Shown piece by piece: positions 35,439-44,542 of a DNA stretch of 64,000 nt. The position numbers and the translations under genes are program-made. Location of the stretch: assembly GCF_002531825.1 (NCBI RefSeq), contig NZ_NWSX01000020.1, positions 1 to 64,000 on the forward strand, given 5' to 3'. Source of the stretch: Rhizobium sp. J15. GTDB lineage: Bacteria > Pseudomonadota > Alphaproteobacteria > Rhizobiales > Rhizobiaceae. The notes under the pieces were generated by a model. That model was not told the origin of the DNA. It did no database searches and saw nothing but the letters and a program-made list of their open reading frames with translations. Each line of letters starts with the position of its first letter. The first letter of the stretch is position 1.

Positions 35439-36493
35439 TGCGCATCCTCCTCGACAATTTTTCGAAGAGCTTCGGCTCCACCAAGGTCATCGAGAATATG
35501 CGGCTCGAAGTCGGCAACGGCGAGATGCTGGCGCTGCTCGGCCCTTCCGGCTGCGGCAAATCGACGACGCTTTTTGCGGTCTGCGGCATTCACCGGCCGA
35601 CCAGCGGCCGCATCCTCTTCGGCGACCGCGATGTCACCGACCTGCCGAGCCAGGCCCGCAATGTCGGCGTCGTCTTCCAGTCCTATGCGCTCTACCCACA
35701 CATGACGGTTGCCGAAAACATCGGTTTCCCCTTGAAGGTGAAGGGCGTGCCGGCCGCAGACATCCGCAAGGAGGTCGACAAGATCGCCGCCCTGGTCCAG
35801 ATCGCCAATCTGATGGGCCGCCGTCCGGCCGAGCTTTCGGGCGGCCAGCAGCAGCGCGTGGCGCTGGCGCGCGCGCTGATCCGCAAACCCGACGTGCTGC
35901 TGCTCGACGAGCCGCTTGCCAATCTCGACGCCAAGCTGCGTCTCGAAATGCGCTCGGAAATCCGCCGCCTGCAGCGCGAGACCGGCATCACCGCCATCCT
36001 CGTCACCCATGACCAGGTGGAGGCGATGAGCATGTGCGACCGCATCGCCATCATGAAGGAAGGCGAGATCGTCCAGATCGCCACGCCGGCCGAGATGTAT
36101 AACGATCCGAAAACCGCTTTCGTCGCCGGCTTCCTCGGCAACCCGCCGATCACCTTCCTGCGCGGCGTCTTGGATAAGGGCGCTTTCGCAATCCCGGAAA
36201 GCGAGATCCGCGTGCCTCTGCCCGCCACCATCGGTGCCGCCGAGGGCACGAAGCTGATGCTCGGCGTCCGGCCGGAGCATTTTACGCCGACGGGCGACAC
36301 GACCGTCTCCGGCAAGGTCACCTTCGCCGAAACGCAAGGGCGCGAAAACCTCTACGACGTCGCTCTTGCCGGCGGTCCGCTGCTGCGCTCGATCCAGCCG
36401 GTGCGCAGCGATATCCACGTCGGCGACGACGTTCGCTGGGCGATCGACAGCCGCAGCGTGCTCGTCTTCGACGAACAGGGCGGGAGGCTCTGA
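35438..36493 (+). CDS. ABC transporter ATPase (UgpC-like)
   Basis: A 351-residue ATPase. Walker A is GPSGCGKST, Q-loop VFQSYALYPH, signature LSGGQQQR, Walker B VLLLDEPLANLD, switch His in LVTHDQ. The C-terminal TOBE domain includes LGVRPEHF. One-base overlaps with the permease before it and the phosphodiesterase after it tie import to hydrolysis. UgpC, its relative, serves glycerol-3-phosphate and glycerophosphodiester uptake in E. coli, which suits the GDPD neighbour, though UgpC-like ATPases serve many sugars. Confidence 0.94.
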   Translation: MRILLDNFSKSFGSTKVIENMRLEVGNGEMLALLGPSGCGKSTTLFAVCGIHRPTSGRILFGDRDVTDLPSQARNVGVVFQSYALYPHMTVAENIGFPLKVKGVPAADIRKEVDKIAALVQIANLMGRRPAELSGGQQQRVALARALIRKPDVLLLDEPLANLDAKLRLEMRSEIRRLQRETGITAILVTHDQVEAMSMCDRIAIMKEGEIVQIATPAEMYNDPKTAFVAGFLGNPPITFLRGVLDKGAFAIPESEIRVPLPATIGAAEGTKLMLGVRPEHFTPTGDTTVSGKVTFAETQGRENLYDVALAGGPLLRSIQPVRSDIHVGDDVRWAIDSRSVLVFDEQGGRL

Positions 36494-37272
36494 TGACCCG
36501 CGATTTCTCAGCCTTCTTCGAGCGTTACGGCTGGCCGGCGGCCAAGGGCCGGCTTCCCTTCTGCATCGGTCATCGCGGCGCCAGCGGCCATGAGCGCGAG
36601 AACACGCTCGCCGCCTTCCGCCGCGCCGCCGAACTCGGCGCCGAGATGTGGGAACTCGACACGCAGCTGACCCGCGACGGCGTGGTCGTCGTCTCGCATG
36701 ACGATCATCTCGAGCGCGTCTTCGGCATCGACCGACGCATTTCCGAAATGACGGCGGCCGAGCTCGCAGCTCTCGACGGCGTCGACGTGCCGCGTTTTTC
36801 AGAAGTCGCCGCCCTTGCCCGCGAGACCGGAACCGGCCTCTATGTCGAGCTCAAGGCATCAGGGACCGGCCCGCTCTGCTGGCGCCATCTTACCGAGATG
36901 AACCAGCGTTTCGCCTGCTTCGGCTCCTTCGATACGGCGCAGGTGCGCGAACTCCGCGACGCGGGCTGCGATTTCCCGCTTTCCGTGCTGATCCGCGTCG
37001 GCCACGATCCGCATCTCCTCGGCGACGAGGCCGGCGCCGATATTCTGCATCTCTGCTGGGAGAGGGCAGGGGAACGGCCGCAGAATCTGGTCACCGACGC
37101 GCTGACGCAGCGTGCCTTCGAGGCGGGCCGCGAGATCGTGCTCTGGCACGAGGAACGGCCGGCCGTTCTCGACGACATCATGAAACTTCCGGTTCTCGGC
37201 ATCTGCACGGATCTCCCCGATCTGATGCGGCCGTCGGCAGAGAGGGAAAAAGCAGTTGCCAGACAGGGATAA
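36493..37272 (+). CDS. Glycerophosphodiester phosphodiesterase family protein (GDPD)
   Basis: A 259-residue TIM-barrel hydrolase. Canonical GDPD motifs are present: GHRGASGHERENT (catalytic His and Asn), WELDTQLTRDG (Glu and Asp metal ligands) and VSHDDHLER (second catalytic His). No signal peptide, so it acts in the cytoplasm on imported substrate. Enzymes of this family cleave glycerophosphodiesters to glycerol-3-phosphate and an alcohol; a relative, AccF, opens the sugar phosphodiester agrocinopine in Agrobacterium. Start overlaps the ATPase stop. Confidence 0.92.
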   Translation: MTRDFSAFFERYGWPAAKGRLPFCIGHRGASGHERENTLAAFRRAAELGAEMWELDTQLTRDGVVVVSHDDHLERVFGIDRRISEMTAAELAALDGVDVPRFSEVAALARETGTGLYVELKASGTGPLCWRHLTEMNQRFACFGSFDTAQVRELRDAGCDFPLSVLIRVGHDPHLLGDEAGADILHLCWERAGERPQNLVTDALTQRAFEAGREIVLWHEERPAVLDDIMKLPVLGICTDLPDLMRPSAEREKAVARQG

Positions 37273-38260
37273 GGGACCGCGCAAGGTAACCTCTTTCGAC
37301 GTGGCGCGTGTGGCCGGCGTCTCGCGCGCCGCCGTCTCGCGCGCCTTCACGCCGGATGCCAGCGTCTCGCCGAAGACCCGCGAAAAGGTCTACCAGGCGG
37401 CCAAGGAACTCGGCTACCGGGTGAATTATCTCGCCCGAAGCCTCACCAACAAACGCTCCGATCTCGTCGGCCTCGTCGCCGCCGGCCTCGACAATCCGTT
37501 CCGCACCCTGCAGATCGAACATCTGTCGAAGATGCTGCTCGCCCGCAATTTCCGTCCCATCCTGCTGCCGACCTCACAGGAGGCGGATACATCGACCGTC
37601 ATCGGCCAGTTACTGCATTATGCCGTCTCCGGCGTCATCGTCACGTCGGACGCGCCGCCGACCGAGATCTGCGAGCAGTGCGCCGCCGAAGGCGTGCCGA
37701 TCGTGCTGATCAACAAAGGCAACGACATTCCCTTCGTCGACCGCATCATCTCCGACGATCGCATGGCCGGCCATCTCGCGGCCAGCCATCTGATCGACAG
37801 CGGCGTGCGAAAGCCCGCCGTGATGGCCGCTCCCGCCATATCCTATACTGCGCGGCGGCGCAGCGAAGCCTTCATCGCGCGCTGCAGGCAGCTCGGCGTC
37901 GAGGCGCAATTTCTGCAGATCAGGATCAACGATTACCAGAGCGGTTACGCCGCGGCAGGCGAGCTTACCGCATCCGGCATCGACGGGCTTTTCTGCGCCA
38001 ATGACTACATGGCCTGCGGCGTGATCGACCGGATTATGCAGGGGCACGGCCGCGATGATGCGCCGCCGATCCGCATCATCGGCCACGACGATATTCCGCA
38101 GGCGAGCTGGAGCGCCTATGAACTCACGACCATCCGCCAACCCTGCGATATCCAGGCCGAGCAGACCGCCGATCTGCTGATGAGCCGGATCGCGGAACCC
38201 GATCTGACGGCGCGCGTCGAGTTCACGCCGGTGACATTGATAAAAAGAAGGACTGCCTGA
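37256..38260 (+). CDS. LacI-family transcriptional repressor
   Basis: A 334-residue regulator. The helix-turn-helix reads TSFDVARVAGVSRAAVSRAF, the hinge helix follows with YRVNYLARSLTNKRSDLVG, and a sugar-binding-type sensor domain fills the rest. The start is a TTG at 37256 inside the end of the GDPD gene, with GAGAGGGA upstream; no ATG fits. It is encoded within the operon it probably controls, through the palindrome at 31730-31745. The inducer may be the phosphodiester or one of its breakdown products. Confidence 0.9.
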   Translation: MPDRDKGPRKVTSFDVARVAGVSRAAVSRAFTPDASVSPKTREKVYQAAKELGYRVNYLARSLTNKRSDLVGLVAAGLDNPFRTLQIEHLSKMLLARNFRPILLPTSQEADTSTVIGQLLHYAVSGVIVTSDAPPTEICEQCAAEGVPIVLINKGNDIPFVDRIISDDRMAGHLAASHLIDSGVRKPAVMAAPAISYTARRRSEAFIARCRQLGVEAQFLQIRINDYQSGYAAAGELTASGIDGLFCANDYMACGVIDRIMQGHGRDDAPPIRIIGHDDIPQASWSAYELTTIRQPCDIQAEQTADLLMSRIAEPDLTARVEFTPVTLIKRRTA

Positions 38261-39084
38261 TGAATTCCGCATTGGATGCAGCCGCCATCCGCGCACGGGC
38301 GGAGGTCGCGATCGCCGTCGCTCTCGAAGTCGGACGGGAAACGGCGCGGTTTCGGCGCGATTCCAATCCCGGCACGCTTGCCGTCGAAAACAAGGGATTG
38401 CAGGATTTCGTCACTGTCGCCGACAGGAGGGCCGAGCAGGCGATCCGCGATGGGCTTCTCTCGCGCTTTCCCGATGATACCTTCATGGGCGAGGAGAGCG
38501 GCGGGCGATCGGGCGAAGCCGGCACCTGGGTCGTCGATCCGATCGACGGCACGACCAATTATATCCGCGGCTTTCGCCACTGGGGCGTCTCGATCGCCTT
38601 CGTCGTCGGCGACAAGGTCGAGATCGGTGTGGTCTATGACGCCGCCGAGGACAAGGTCTTCCACGCGGTGCGCGGCAGCGGCGCCTTCAAGGACGGACTT
38701 CCGGTGCATGCGGCTGCAACCGCCGATCCGGCCAACGCGCTGGTCATTCTAGGCCATTCCCGCAAGACGAGCTTCGACGATTATCTCGCACTCTCCAGGC
38801 GGCTCCACGAGCGCGGCATGGATTATCGCCGCATGGGCGCGGCCGCCATCGACCTCGTCCGCGTCGCCGAAGGCGCTGCCGATCTCTATTACGAACGCCA
38901 TCTCAATGCATGGGACATGCTCGCCGGCGCGCTGATCGCCGAAGAGGCAGGCGCCATGGTGGCGATGCCGCCGGTCGAGAAACTGCTTGCGCAAGGCGGA
39001 CCGGTGATCGCCCATTCGCCGGGGCTCGCCGGCGAATTCGCCTTCATCCTCGACATCGAAGGGCTGGCGCCCGTTTCCGCTTAA
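38260..39084 (+). CDS. Inositol monophosphatase-family phosphatase
   Basis: A 274-residue Mg-dependent phosphatase. Metal-binding motifs are complete: GEES, DPIDGTTNY and NAWDMLAGALIAEEAG. Such enzymes dephosphorylate inositol-1-phosphate, sugar phosphates or 3'-phosphoadenosine compounds. The start overlaps the repressor stop (TGATG), making it the last gene of the operon. With the GDPD it could complete a two-step route from phosphodiester to phosphate monoester to free polyol, as AccF and AccG do for agrocinopine. The exact substrate is unknown. Confidence 0.9.
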   Translation: MNSALDAAAIRARAEVAIAVALEVGRETARFRRDSNPGTLAVENKGLQDFVTVADRRAEQAIRDGLLSRFPDDTFMGEESGGRSGEAGTWVVDPIDGTTNYIRGFRHWGVSIAFVVGDKVEIGVVYDAAEDKVFHAVRGSGAFKDGLPVHAAATADPANALVILGHSRKTSFDDYLALSRRLHERGMDYRRMGAAAIDLVRVAEGAADLYYERHLNAWDMLAGALIAEEAGAMVAMPPVEKLLAQGGPVIAHSPGLAGEFAFILDIEGLAPVSA

Positions 39085-39944
39085 CTCGCCACACGCAGGC
39101 GCCAGGCGCGTTCGGTCGCCGGCGCCTCATCGGTGGTGATCTGATCCGGCTTGAGCGCCATCAGCGCCGAGAAATTCTGCCATTCCTCTTCGCTGAAGCC
39201 AGCCTCCGGATTCTTCAGCGTAAAGGTCCATGCATCGACCCACTTGCCATGGTCCTGGCAGAGCGCGATCATATCCAGCCCCTCTTTGGCGGCATTGAGG
39301 ATCAGCGGCCAATGGAGATAGATCGTGTCCGGCTCGGTCGGGCCGCTGAGATCGGCGCGCAGTTCCACCTCGACGGCCTTCCAGCCGCCGGCTTTCCCGA
39401 TCTCGTAAAGCTTGTCGGTCGGATCGATACCGCGCAACAGATGCGGAAGCTTTTCCTTGACCGCGACGATGAGATCGAGACTGCCGCCGCTGACGATCAC
39501 CGAGGCGGCGATATCCCGGAAATGCTCGGCAAGATGCTCGATGCCCTTCGCGCCAATCGTCTCATAATCGTCCTTCATGTCGAATTGCAGCAGTGCGGCC
39601 GGATGCGTCGATTGCATCATGGCGGCGAGATCCTCGCTGAGGATCAGCGGCCAGCCGCCTTCCTGCATTCTGATATCACGGAGATCACCGATGCTGCTGC
39701 CGGCAATCGGTCCACGGCCCGTCGTTTCGCCTTCGAGCTCTTTGTCATGCAGCACGACGAAGCCGCCGTCGGCGCGCACCCGCAGATCGAGCTCCATCGA
39801 GGCGCCGGCGGCAAAACCCTCCGCCATGACCTCGGCGGAAAACAGCGGATCGGCGAACCGCTTGCGCAACCGGTGCCATTTCAGACGGGTTCGATGCCCC
39901 GCATGCACAATCTCCAGGCCCTGCGCATCCAGCAATGTCGTCAT
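39081..39944 (-). CDS. GDPD-like protein with degenerate catalytic motif
   Basis: A 287-residue protein that aligns with the glycerophosphodiesterase barrel through ASMELDLRVRADGGFVVLHD (metal-ligand Glu/Asp and a His) and KDDYETIG. The N-terminal HRGxxxxxPENT motif is not recognisable; the segment reads HAGHRTRLKWHRLRKR, lacking the Asn. Activity may be changed or lost. It faces the phosphatase gene tail to tail with a 4-bp overlap and is transcribed separately. It may handle a related ester or may bind without cleaving. Confidence 0.75.
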   Translation of the reverse strand: MTTLLDAQGLEIVHAGHRTRLKWHRLRKRFADPLFSAEVMAEGFAAGASMELDLRVRADGGFVVLHDKELEGETTGRGPIAGSSIGDLRDIRMQEGGWPLILSEDLAAMMQSTHPAALLQFDMKDDYETIGAKGIEHLAEHFRDIAASVIVSGGSLDLIVAVKEKLPHLLRGIDPTDKLYEIGKAGGWKAVEVELRADLSGPTEPDTIYLHWPLILNAAKEGLDMIALCQDHGKWVDAWTFTLKNPEAGFSEEEWQNFSALMALKPDQITTDEAPATERAWRLRVAS

Positions 39945-40015
39945 CTGGTTCCAGTCTCCGCGATCCCACTGTCCTGCCTTGCCGAGCCGCGATTATCAAG
40001 GCCCGCATGCAGCTT

Positions 40016-41110
40016 TCATCGGCTGTAAGCGGCGGATATCGCCTCCGAGGCGGCGGCGATATCCGCTGGATGGCCGGCCTGTCTGAGCGCCGCGCCATAG
40101 GCCACGACATTCGCGAGCACGGTTTGAAATACGGCCCGCGGACCTGTGTGATTCAGTCGCAGGAGGCGGGCAGAAGCGGTCCCGACACTTTCGGTCAGCT
40201 CGACGCCCAGCCGCGCCGCAGCGGCAATCAGGGCCGCAGGCTCCAACGCCTCCGACACCGGCACCGCCGTCACCAGGTTCGAAGCCTTTGCCGGCGGCAC
40301 CCAGGCCGCGGCGCCGAGCGCGGCGAGACCCGCCCGTGTCGCCGATGCCGCCAACGCATGGCGGGCGATGACGCTTTCGATACCTTCAGCCTCGACACGG
40401 CCAAGCGCTGTCTCCAGCGCGAAGAATTCCAGCGGCGCCGGCGTGCCCGGCAGGCCCTGCCTGCCGCCGTCGATCCATGTCTTCAGATCGGCCAGGGACA
40501 GGATCGAATTGCGCGGCGCGCCGTCCCTCAGGATCAATTCCCAGGCACGGCGGCTGACGGAGAGCGCCGATACACCGGCCGGACCGCCGAGCGCCTTCTG
40601 CGGACCGATCACCGCGATGTCGATGCCGAGGTCGTCCACCTCAAGCCGATGGCCGCCGACCGAGGCGACCGCATCGACGACGGTGACGATGCCGCAGGCG
40701 CGGGCGAGCGCCATTATCTCGGGCAGGGGGTTGAGAATGCCGCTCGCCGATTCCGCATGGACCAGAGCGAGCACATCGACGTGAGGACCGGCATCGAGTG
40801 CCCTGGCGATCACCTCGACGTCGATCGGCAGGCCCGGTCCGGCGGCGATATCATGAACCGTCGCGCCGCCTCGCCGCAGCCATTGCCCGAACCAGCCGCC
40901 ATAGGCGCTGGTGGCGATGTTGAGGACCGAGAGGCCGGGACGGGCGAGGCTGACGGCCGCCGCCTCCAGCGCCACCACGGCCTCGGCCTGCACGAGCAAT
41001 ATGTCGTTGCGGCTCTGCAATATGCCGCCGATCCTGTCGGCGAGTACGGCGTAACGCTCCGCAGGATAGGAGGGGACGCCGTGCAGGGGATTCCAACCGA
41101 GATCGAACAT
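40016..41110 (-). CDS. Class V PLP-dependent aminotransferase
   Basis: A 364-residue fold-type I enzyme related to serine-glyoxylate, alanine-glyoxylate and 2-aminoethylphosphonate aminotransferases. The PLP lysine is K172 in GPQKALGGPAG, the PLP-ring Asp is D146 in VVDAVAS, and HAESASG lies near the phosphate pocket. It follows the second ATPase of the peptide-type importer by 11 bp, so it is the last gene of that operon and probably deaminates the imported compound or a product of it. Confidence 0.88.
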   Translation of the reverse strand: MFDLGWNPLHGVPSYPAERYAVLADRIGGILQSRNDILLVQAEAVVALEAAAVSLARPGLSVLNIATSAYGGWFGQWLRRGGATVHDIAAGPGLPIDVEVIARALDAGPHVDVLALVHAESASGILNPLPEIMALARACGIVTVVDAVASVGGHRLEVDDLGIDIAVIGPQKALGGPAGVSALSVSRRAWELILRDGAPRNSILSLADLKTWIDGGRQGLPGTPAPLEFFALETALGRVEAEGIESVIARHALAASATRAGLAALGAAAWVPPAKASNLVTAVPVSEALEPAALIAAAARLGVELTESVGTASARLLRLNHTGPRAVFQTVLANVVAYGAALRQAGHPADIAAASEAISAAYSR

Positions 41111-41121
41111 GGACGCCTCCT

Positions 41122-41904
41122 TCAGGACGGATCGGTGACGAGACGCGGGACGGCTGCCACGAGCGCGCGGCCGGCCGCCGATTGCGGCGCGGCGACGACG
41201 GCCGTCGCCGGACCGGTCTCGACGATCCGCCCGCCATCCATGACGGCGATGCGGTGCGAGACGGCGCGAACCACGGCAAGATCGTGCGAAATGAAGAGAC
41301 AGGCAATGCCCTGCTCTTTTTGCAGGCCGACCAGAAGTTCGAGGATCCTGCCGCGCAGGGTGACGTCGAGCGCAGAGACCGCCTCATCCAGCACCAGGAG
41401 CGACGGCCGCGTCGCGATCGCCCGGGCAATCGCCACACGCTGGCGCTGGCCGCCAGAGAGGGCGCGGACCGGGCGGCCGGCATAGTCGGTAGGCAAGCCT
41501 ACTCGTTCGAGCAACATCGCTATCTCGCCGGCGCGCCGCTGCCTCGGAACCATGCCGTGGATACGCAGCGGATCATCGAGAACCGCACCGACAGTCGCCA
41601 GCGGATTGAAAGCCGCGAGCGGATCCTGGAACACCATCTGCATGCGCGCCCGTTTGCGGCGCAGGGGCGTACCGTTCAGCGCGAGCCAATCCTCTCCCTC
41701 GAAACGGATCGCACCGGCGTCTGCCGGGAGAAGGCGCATGAGGATGCGCGACAGCGTCGATTTTCCGCTGCCGGAGGCGCCGACGAGGCCAAGCGTTTCT
41801 CCGGCTGCGATCGTCAGCGAGACCTTGTCGAGAGCGGCGACCTTGCGCCCGGAGGACGAAAAGCCTTTCGAGACGTTTTCCATGGAAAGCAGAGCAGGGT
41901 TCAT
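41122..41904 (-). CDS. Peptide/nickel-type ABC transporter ATPase (DppF type)
   Basis: A 260-residue ATPase. Walker A is GASGSGKST, signature LSGGQRQR, Walker B LLVLDEAVSALD and switch His in FISHDL. The glutamate-adjacent DEAVSALD is the usual form in DppF/OppF-type subunits. The ATG at 41904 overlaps the preceding stop; a GTG at 41907 would add one residue. It pairs with the ATPase at 41904-42689. Confidence 0.92.
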   Translation of the reverse strand: MNPALLSMENVSKGFSSSGRKVAALDKVSLTIAAGETLGLVGASGSGKSTLSRILMRLLPADAGAIRFEGEDWLALNGTPLRRKRARMQMVFQDPLAAFNPLATVGAVLDDPLRIHGMVPRQRRAGEIAMLLERVGLPTDYAGRPVRALSGGQRQRVAIARAIATRPSLLVLDEAVSALDVTLRGRILELLVGLQKEQGIACLFISHDLAVVRAVSHRIAVMDGGRIVETGPATAVVAAPQSAAGRALVAAVPRLVTDPS

Positions 41905-42689
41905 CACGGTCCCCCTGCGACCAGCGGCGGCGTCGTCAGGTCGCGATGGCTGGCGATGAGGGCGGCGGTATAGTCGCTCGCCGGTGATGAGAGCACCGAA
42001 CGGACAGGCCCCGTCTCGACCAGCCGCGCATTGTGGAAGACGGCGATGCGGTCGACGAAACCGGAGGCGAGCGCGATGTCGTGGGTGATGAAGAGCAGCG
42101 TCATGCCATCCTCGCGCACCAGCCCGTCGAGCAGGCGGACGATCTCCGCCTGGACCACGACGTCGAGCGCGCTCGTCGCCTCGTCGGCGATCAGCAGCGC
42201 CGGTTTTGCCGCGATTGCCGCCGCGATCGCCACCCGCTGGCGCTGGCCGCCGGAAAGCTGATGCGGAAAGGCGCGCATCGCCTTGTCCGGCTGCGGCATC
42301 CGCACGCGCTGAAGCAGTTCCGCGGCCCTGCTGTAAGCCTGTTTCCAGCCGAGGCCGAGATGGCGTCTGGCGCCTTCGGCGATCTGCTCGCCGATCGTCA
42401 GCACCGGATTGAGGCTGACGCCCGGATCCTGAAGGACAAAACCGAAATCGCGGCCGGGGCGAGGCAGGTGACCAAATGCGGGCCAGAACATCTCGCCGCC
42501 AACCTTCGCCCCCTCGGGCAGCAGACCGGCGAGCGCGCGGGCAAGCGTGCTCTTGCCGGAGCCGCTTTCGCCGACGATCGCCAGCCTCTCGCCGGTCTTG
42601 ATATCAAGATCGATACGATCGAGCGCGGCAGCACGGTTTCTTCCGTAGGTGACCGAAAGCTGTCTGAGGCTGCAGAAAATACCGTTCAT
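41904..42689 (-). CDS. Peptide/nickel-type ABC transporter ATPase (DppD type)
   Basis: A 261-residue ATPase. Walker A is GESGSGKST, Q-loop GFVLQDPGVSLNP, signature LSGGQRQR, Walker B LLIADEATSALD. It is somewhat shorter than typical DppD proteins (~320), lacking the C-terminal Cys-rich extension that follows the ATPase core in many Opp/Dpp subunits. It overlaps the permease before it and the second ATPase after it, both by about 4 bp. Confidence 0.92.
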   Translation of the reverse strand: MNGIFCSLRQLSVTYGRNRAAALDRIDLDIKTGERLAIVGESGSGKSTLARALAGLLPEGAKVGGEMFWPAFGHLPRPGRDFGFVLQDPGVSLNPVLTIGEQIAEGARRHLGLGWKQAYSRAAELLQRVRMPQPDKAMRAFPHQLSGGQRQRVAIAAAIAAKPALLIADEATSALDVVVQAEIVRLLDGLVREDGMTLLFITHDIALASGFVDRIAVFHNARLVETGPVRSVLSSPASDYTAALIASHRDLTTPPLVAGGP

Positions 42690-43516
42690 GCCGCCCTCCC
42701 GCCGTCGCCAAGCGCCTTGCCGAGACCCTCGCTGAAGAGATGGACGCCGAGCACGGTCACGGCAAGTGCTGCGCCCGGGATGACCGAGAGATAGGCGGCC
42801 GAGCGCAGCACGCTGCGGCCCTCGGCGATCATCGAACCCCAGGTGGCGATATTGGGATTGCCGAGACCGAGAAAGGAAAGGGCCGCCTCGGTGAGGATCG
42901 CGCCGGCGACGATGGTAGCGGAGAGCGCCAGCACCGGCGGCAGCGCATTCGGCAGGATCTCGCGGAAGGCGATCTCGACGGGATGCATGCCGATCACCCT
43001 GGCCGAGGCGACGTAATCCTGTTCGCGGATTGCCAGCACCTGCGCCCGCATCAGGCGTGCCGGATCGGCCCAGGCGCCAAGCGCGATGGCAAGCACGACG
43101 ACTGGTGTCGAAACCCCGATGGTGCTGACGAAGGCGAGCGCGAGCAGAAAGGCCGGCACGATCTGGAAGGCGTCGACCACGCGCATCAGCGCCTCGTCGA
43201 CGATCCCGCCGGCAAAACCGGCGGCCATGCCGACGCAGACACCGATGATCATGGCCGAAAAGGCTGCCGCGAGACCGACCGCGAGCGAGGTGCGCGCGCC
43301 ATAAAGCAGGCCGGCGAGCACATCGCGGCCGAGGCGGTCCGTGCCGAGCGGAAAGGCCGGATCGGTGAAGGGCGCAAGCATCGCCCGGCCGGCGATCCTC
43401 AGCGGATCAGCCGGCGAAATGATGGGCGCGGAGAGCCCGGCCAAAAGCAGGATGAGAAGGATCACAAGCCCGGCCATGCCTTCCGGCGTGCCGAGGAGGC
43501 GCTTGAGACAGCTCAT
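42686..43516 (-). CDS. Peptide/nickel-type ABC transporter permease (DppC type)
   Basis: A 276-residue membrane subunit. An N-terminal helix (GLVILLILLLAGLSAPII) and the FPLGTDRLGRDVLAGLLYGA motif mark the DppC/OppC type. The ATPase-docking loop includes ASARVIGMHPVEIAFREILP. The ATG at 43516 overlaps the upstream stop. A longer frame reaching 44293 reads through the other permease out of its frame and is rejected. Confidence 0.92.
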   Translation of the reverse strand: MSCLKRLLGTPEGMAGLVILLILLLAGLSAPIISPADPLRIAGRAMLAPFTDPAFPLGTDRLGRDVLAGLLYGARTSLAVGLAAAFSAMIIGVCVGMAAGFAGGIVDEALMRVVDAFQIVPAFLLALAFVSTIGVSTPVVVLAIALGAWADPARLMRAQVLAIREQDYVASARVIGMHPVEIAFREILPNALPPVLALSATIVAGAILTEAALSFLGLGNPNIATWGSMIAEGRSVLRSAAYLSVIPGAALAVTVLGVHLFSEGLGKALGDGGRAA

Positions 43517-44502
43517 GCGCCGCCCTCCGACGCACCGATGCGCGGATCGAGCGCGGCATAGACGAGATCGACGAGGAAATTGACCGAGATGACGAGAACG
43601 GCACTGGTGACGACGATGCCCATCAACAACGGCGCATCGCGGCCGCTGACCGCCTCCTGCGCCAGCCGCCCGAAACCGGGAATGGCGAAAACGCTTTCGA
43701 TCACCACGCTGCCGCCGAGCATGGCCGCCGATTGCAGCCCGAGCATGGTGACGAGCGGCAGCAGCGCATTGCGCGCGACATGGCGCAGCACGATGCGGCT
43801 GCGCGACAGTCCCTTGGCGCGGGCAAAAAGCACGAAATCGAGCTTCCACGCCTCCGCCATGCTGCTCCGCATCACCCGCAGGAACAAGGCGAGGTAGATA
43901 AGACCAAGTGCGCCGACCGGCAGCACCAGATGATCTGATATGTCGAGCGCGCGGGAAAACCCCGTCTTGCCCGAAGCGATCGTTTCGATGCCGGCGATCG
44001 GCAACCAGCGCAGCTTCACCGAAAAGGCGATGCTGAGGATAAGGCCAAGCCAGAAGCTTGGAATGGCATAGACGATCAGCGAGCCCATCGACAGGAGCCG
44101 GTCCTGCAGGCTGCCCGGCCGGGCGCCGGCAAGGATGCCGAGCGCCGAGCCGAGACCGAAGGAAAGCGCGGTCGCGCTGCCCATCAGGAGCAGCGTGTTG
44201 GGCAGGCGCCCGGCGATCAACGCACCGACCGGCCGGCCGAAGGCGACCGACCAGCCGAGATCGAAGCGCGCCAACGAGGAAAGATAGAGCCAAAGGCGGG
44301 CGAGCATGGACTGGTCGAGGCCGTAGCTCTCGCGCAGCGACTGCCTGAGTGCCGCATCGCCGCCGCCGATCGAGCCGAGATAGGCGTCGACGGCGTCGCC
44401 CGAGGCGGATTCGAGCAGGAAAAAGGTGAAGACCACCACGATCAGCAGCACCGGAATGCTGCTGATCGCCCTGCGCCTCAGGAGGATGAGTGCACGTTTC
44501 AC
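43513..44502 (-). CDS. Peptide/nickel-type ABC transporter permease (DppB type)
   Basis: A 329-residue membrane subunit with the DppB pattern: first helix IPVLLIVVVFTFFLLE, a periplasmic segment with LRESYGLDQS and LARFDLGWSV, then five more helices and the docking loop FARAKGLSRSRIVLRHVARN. It is followed by the DppC-type subunit with a 4-bp overlap. Confidence 0.92.
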   Translation of the reverse strand: MKRALILLRRRAISSIPVLLIVVVFTFFLLESASGDAVDAYLGSIGGGDAALRQSLRESYGLDQSMLARLWLYLSSLARFDLGWSVAFGRPVGALIAGRLPNTLLLMGSATALSFGLGSALGILAGARPGSLQDRLLSMGSLIVYAIPSFWLGLILSIAFSVKLRWLPIAGIETIASGKTGFSRALDISDHLVLPVGALGLIYLALFLRVMRSSMAEAWKLDFVLFARAKGLSRSRIVLRHVARNALLPLVTMLGLQSAAMLGGSVVIESVFAIPGFGRLAQEAVSGRDAPLLMGIVVTSAVLVISVNFLVDLVYAALDPRIGASEGGA

Positions 44503-44542
44503 GCCGGAGAGGGCCTCTGGAAGAGAATTGCCGCCGATCCTA

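Noticed and set aside
42686..44293. 535-codon minus-strand frame as one long permease
   Set aside because: Only the part from 43516 encodes the DppC-type permease. The rest is out of frame inside the DppB-type gene, which has its own complete product.
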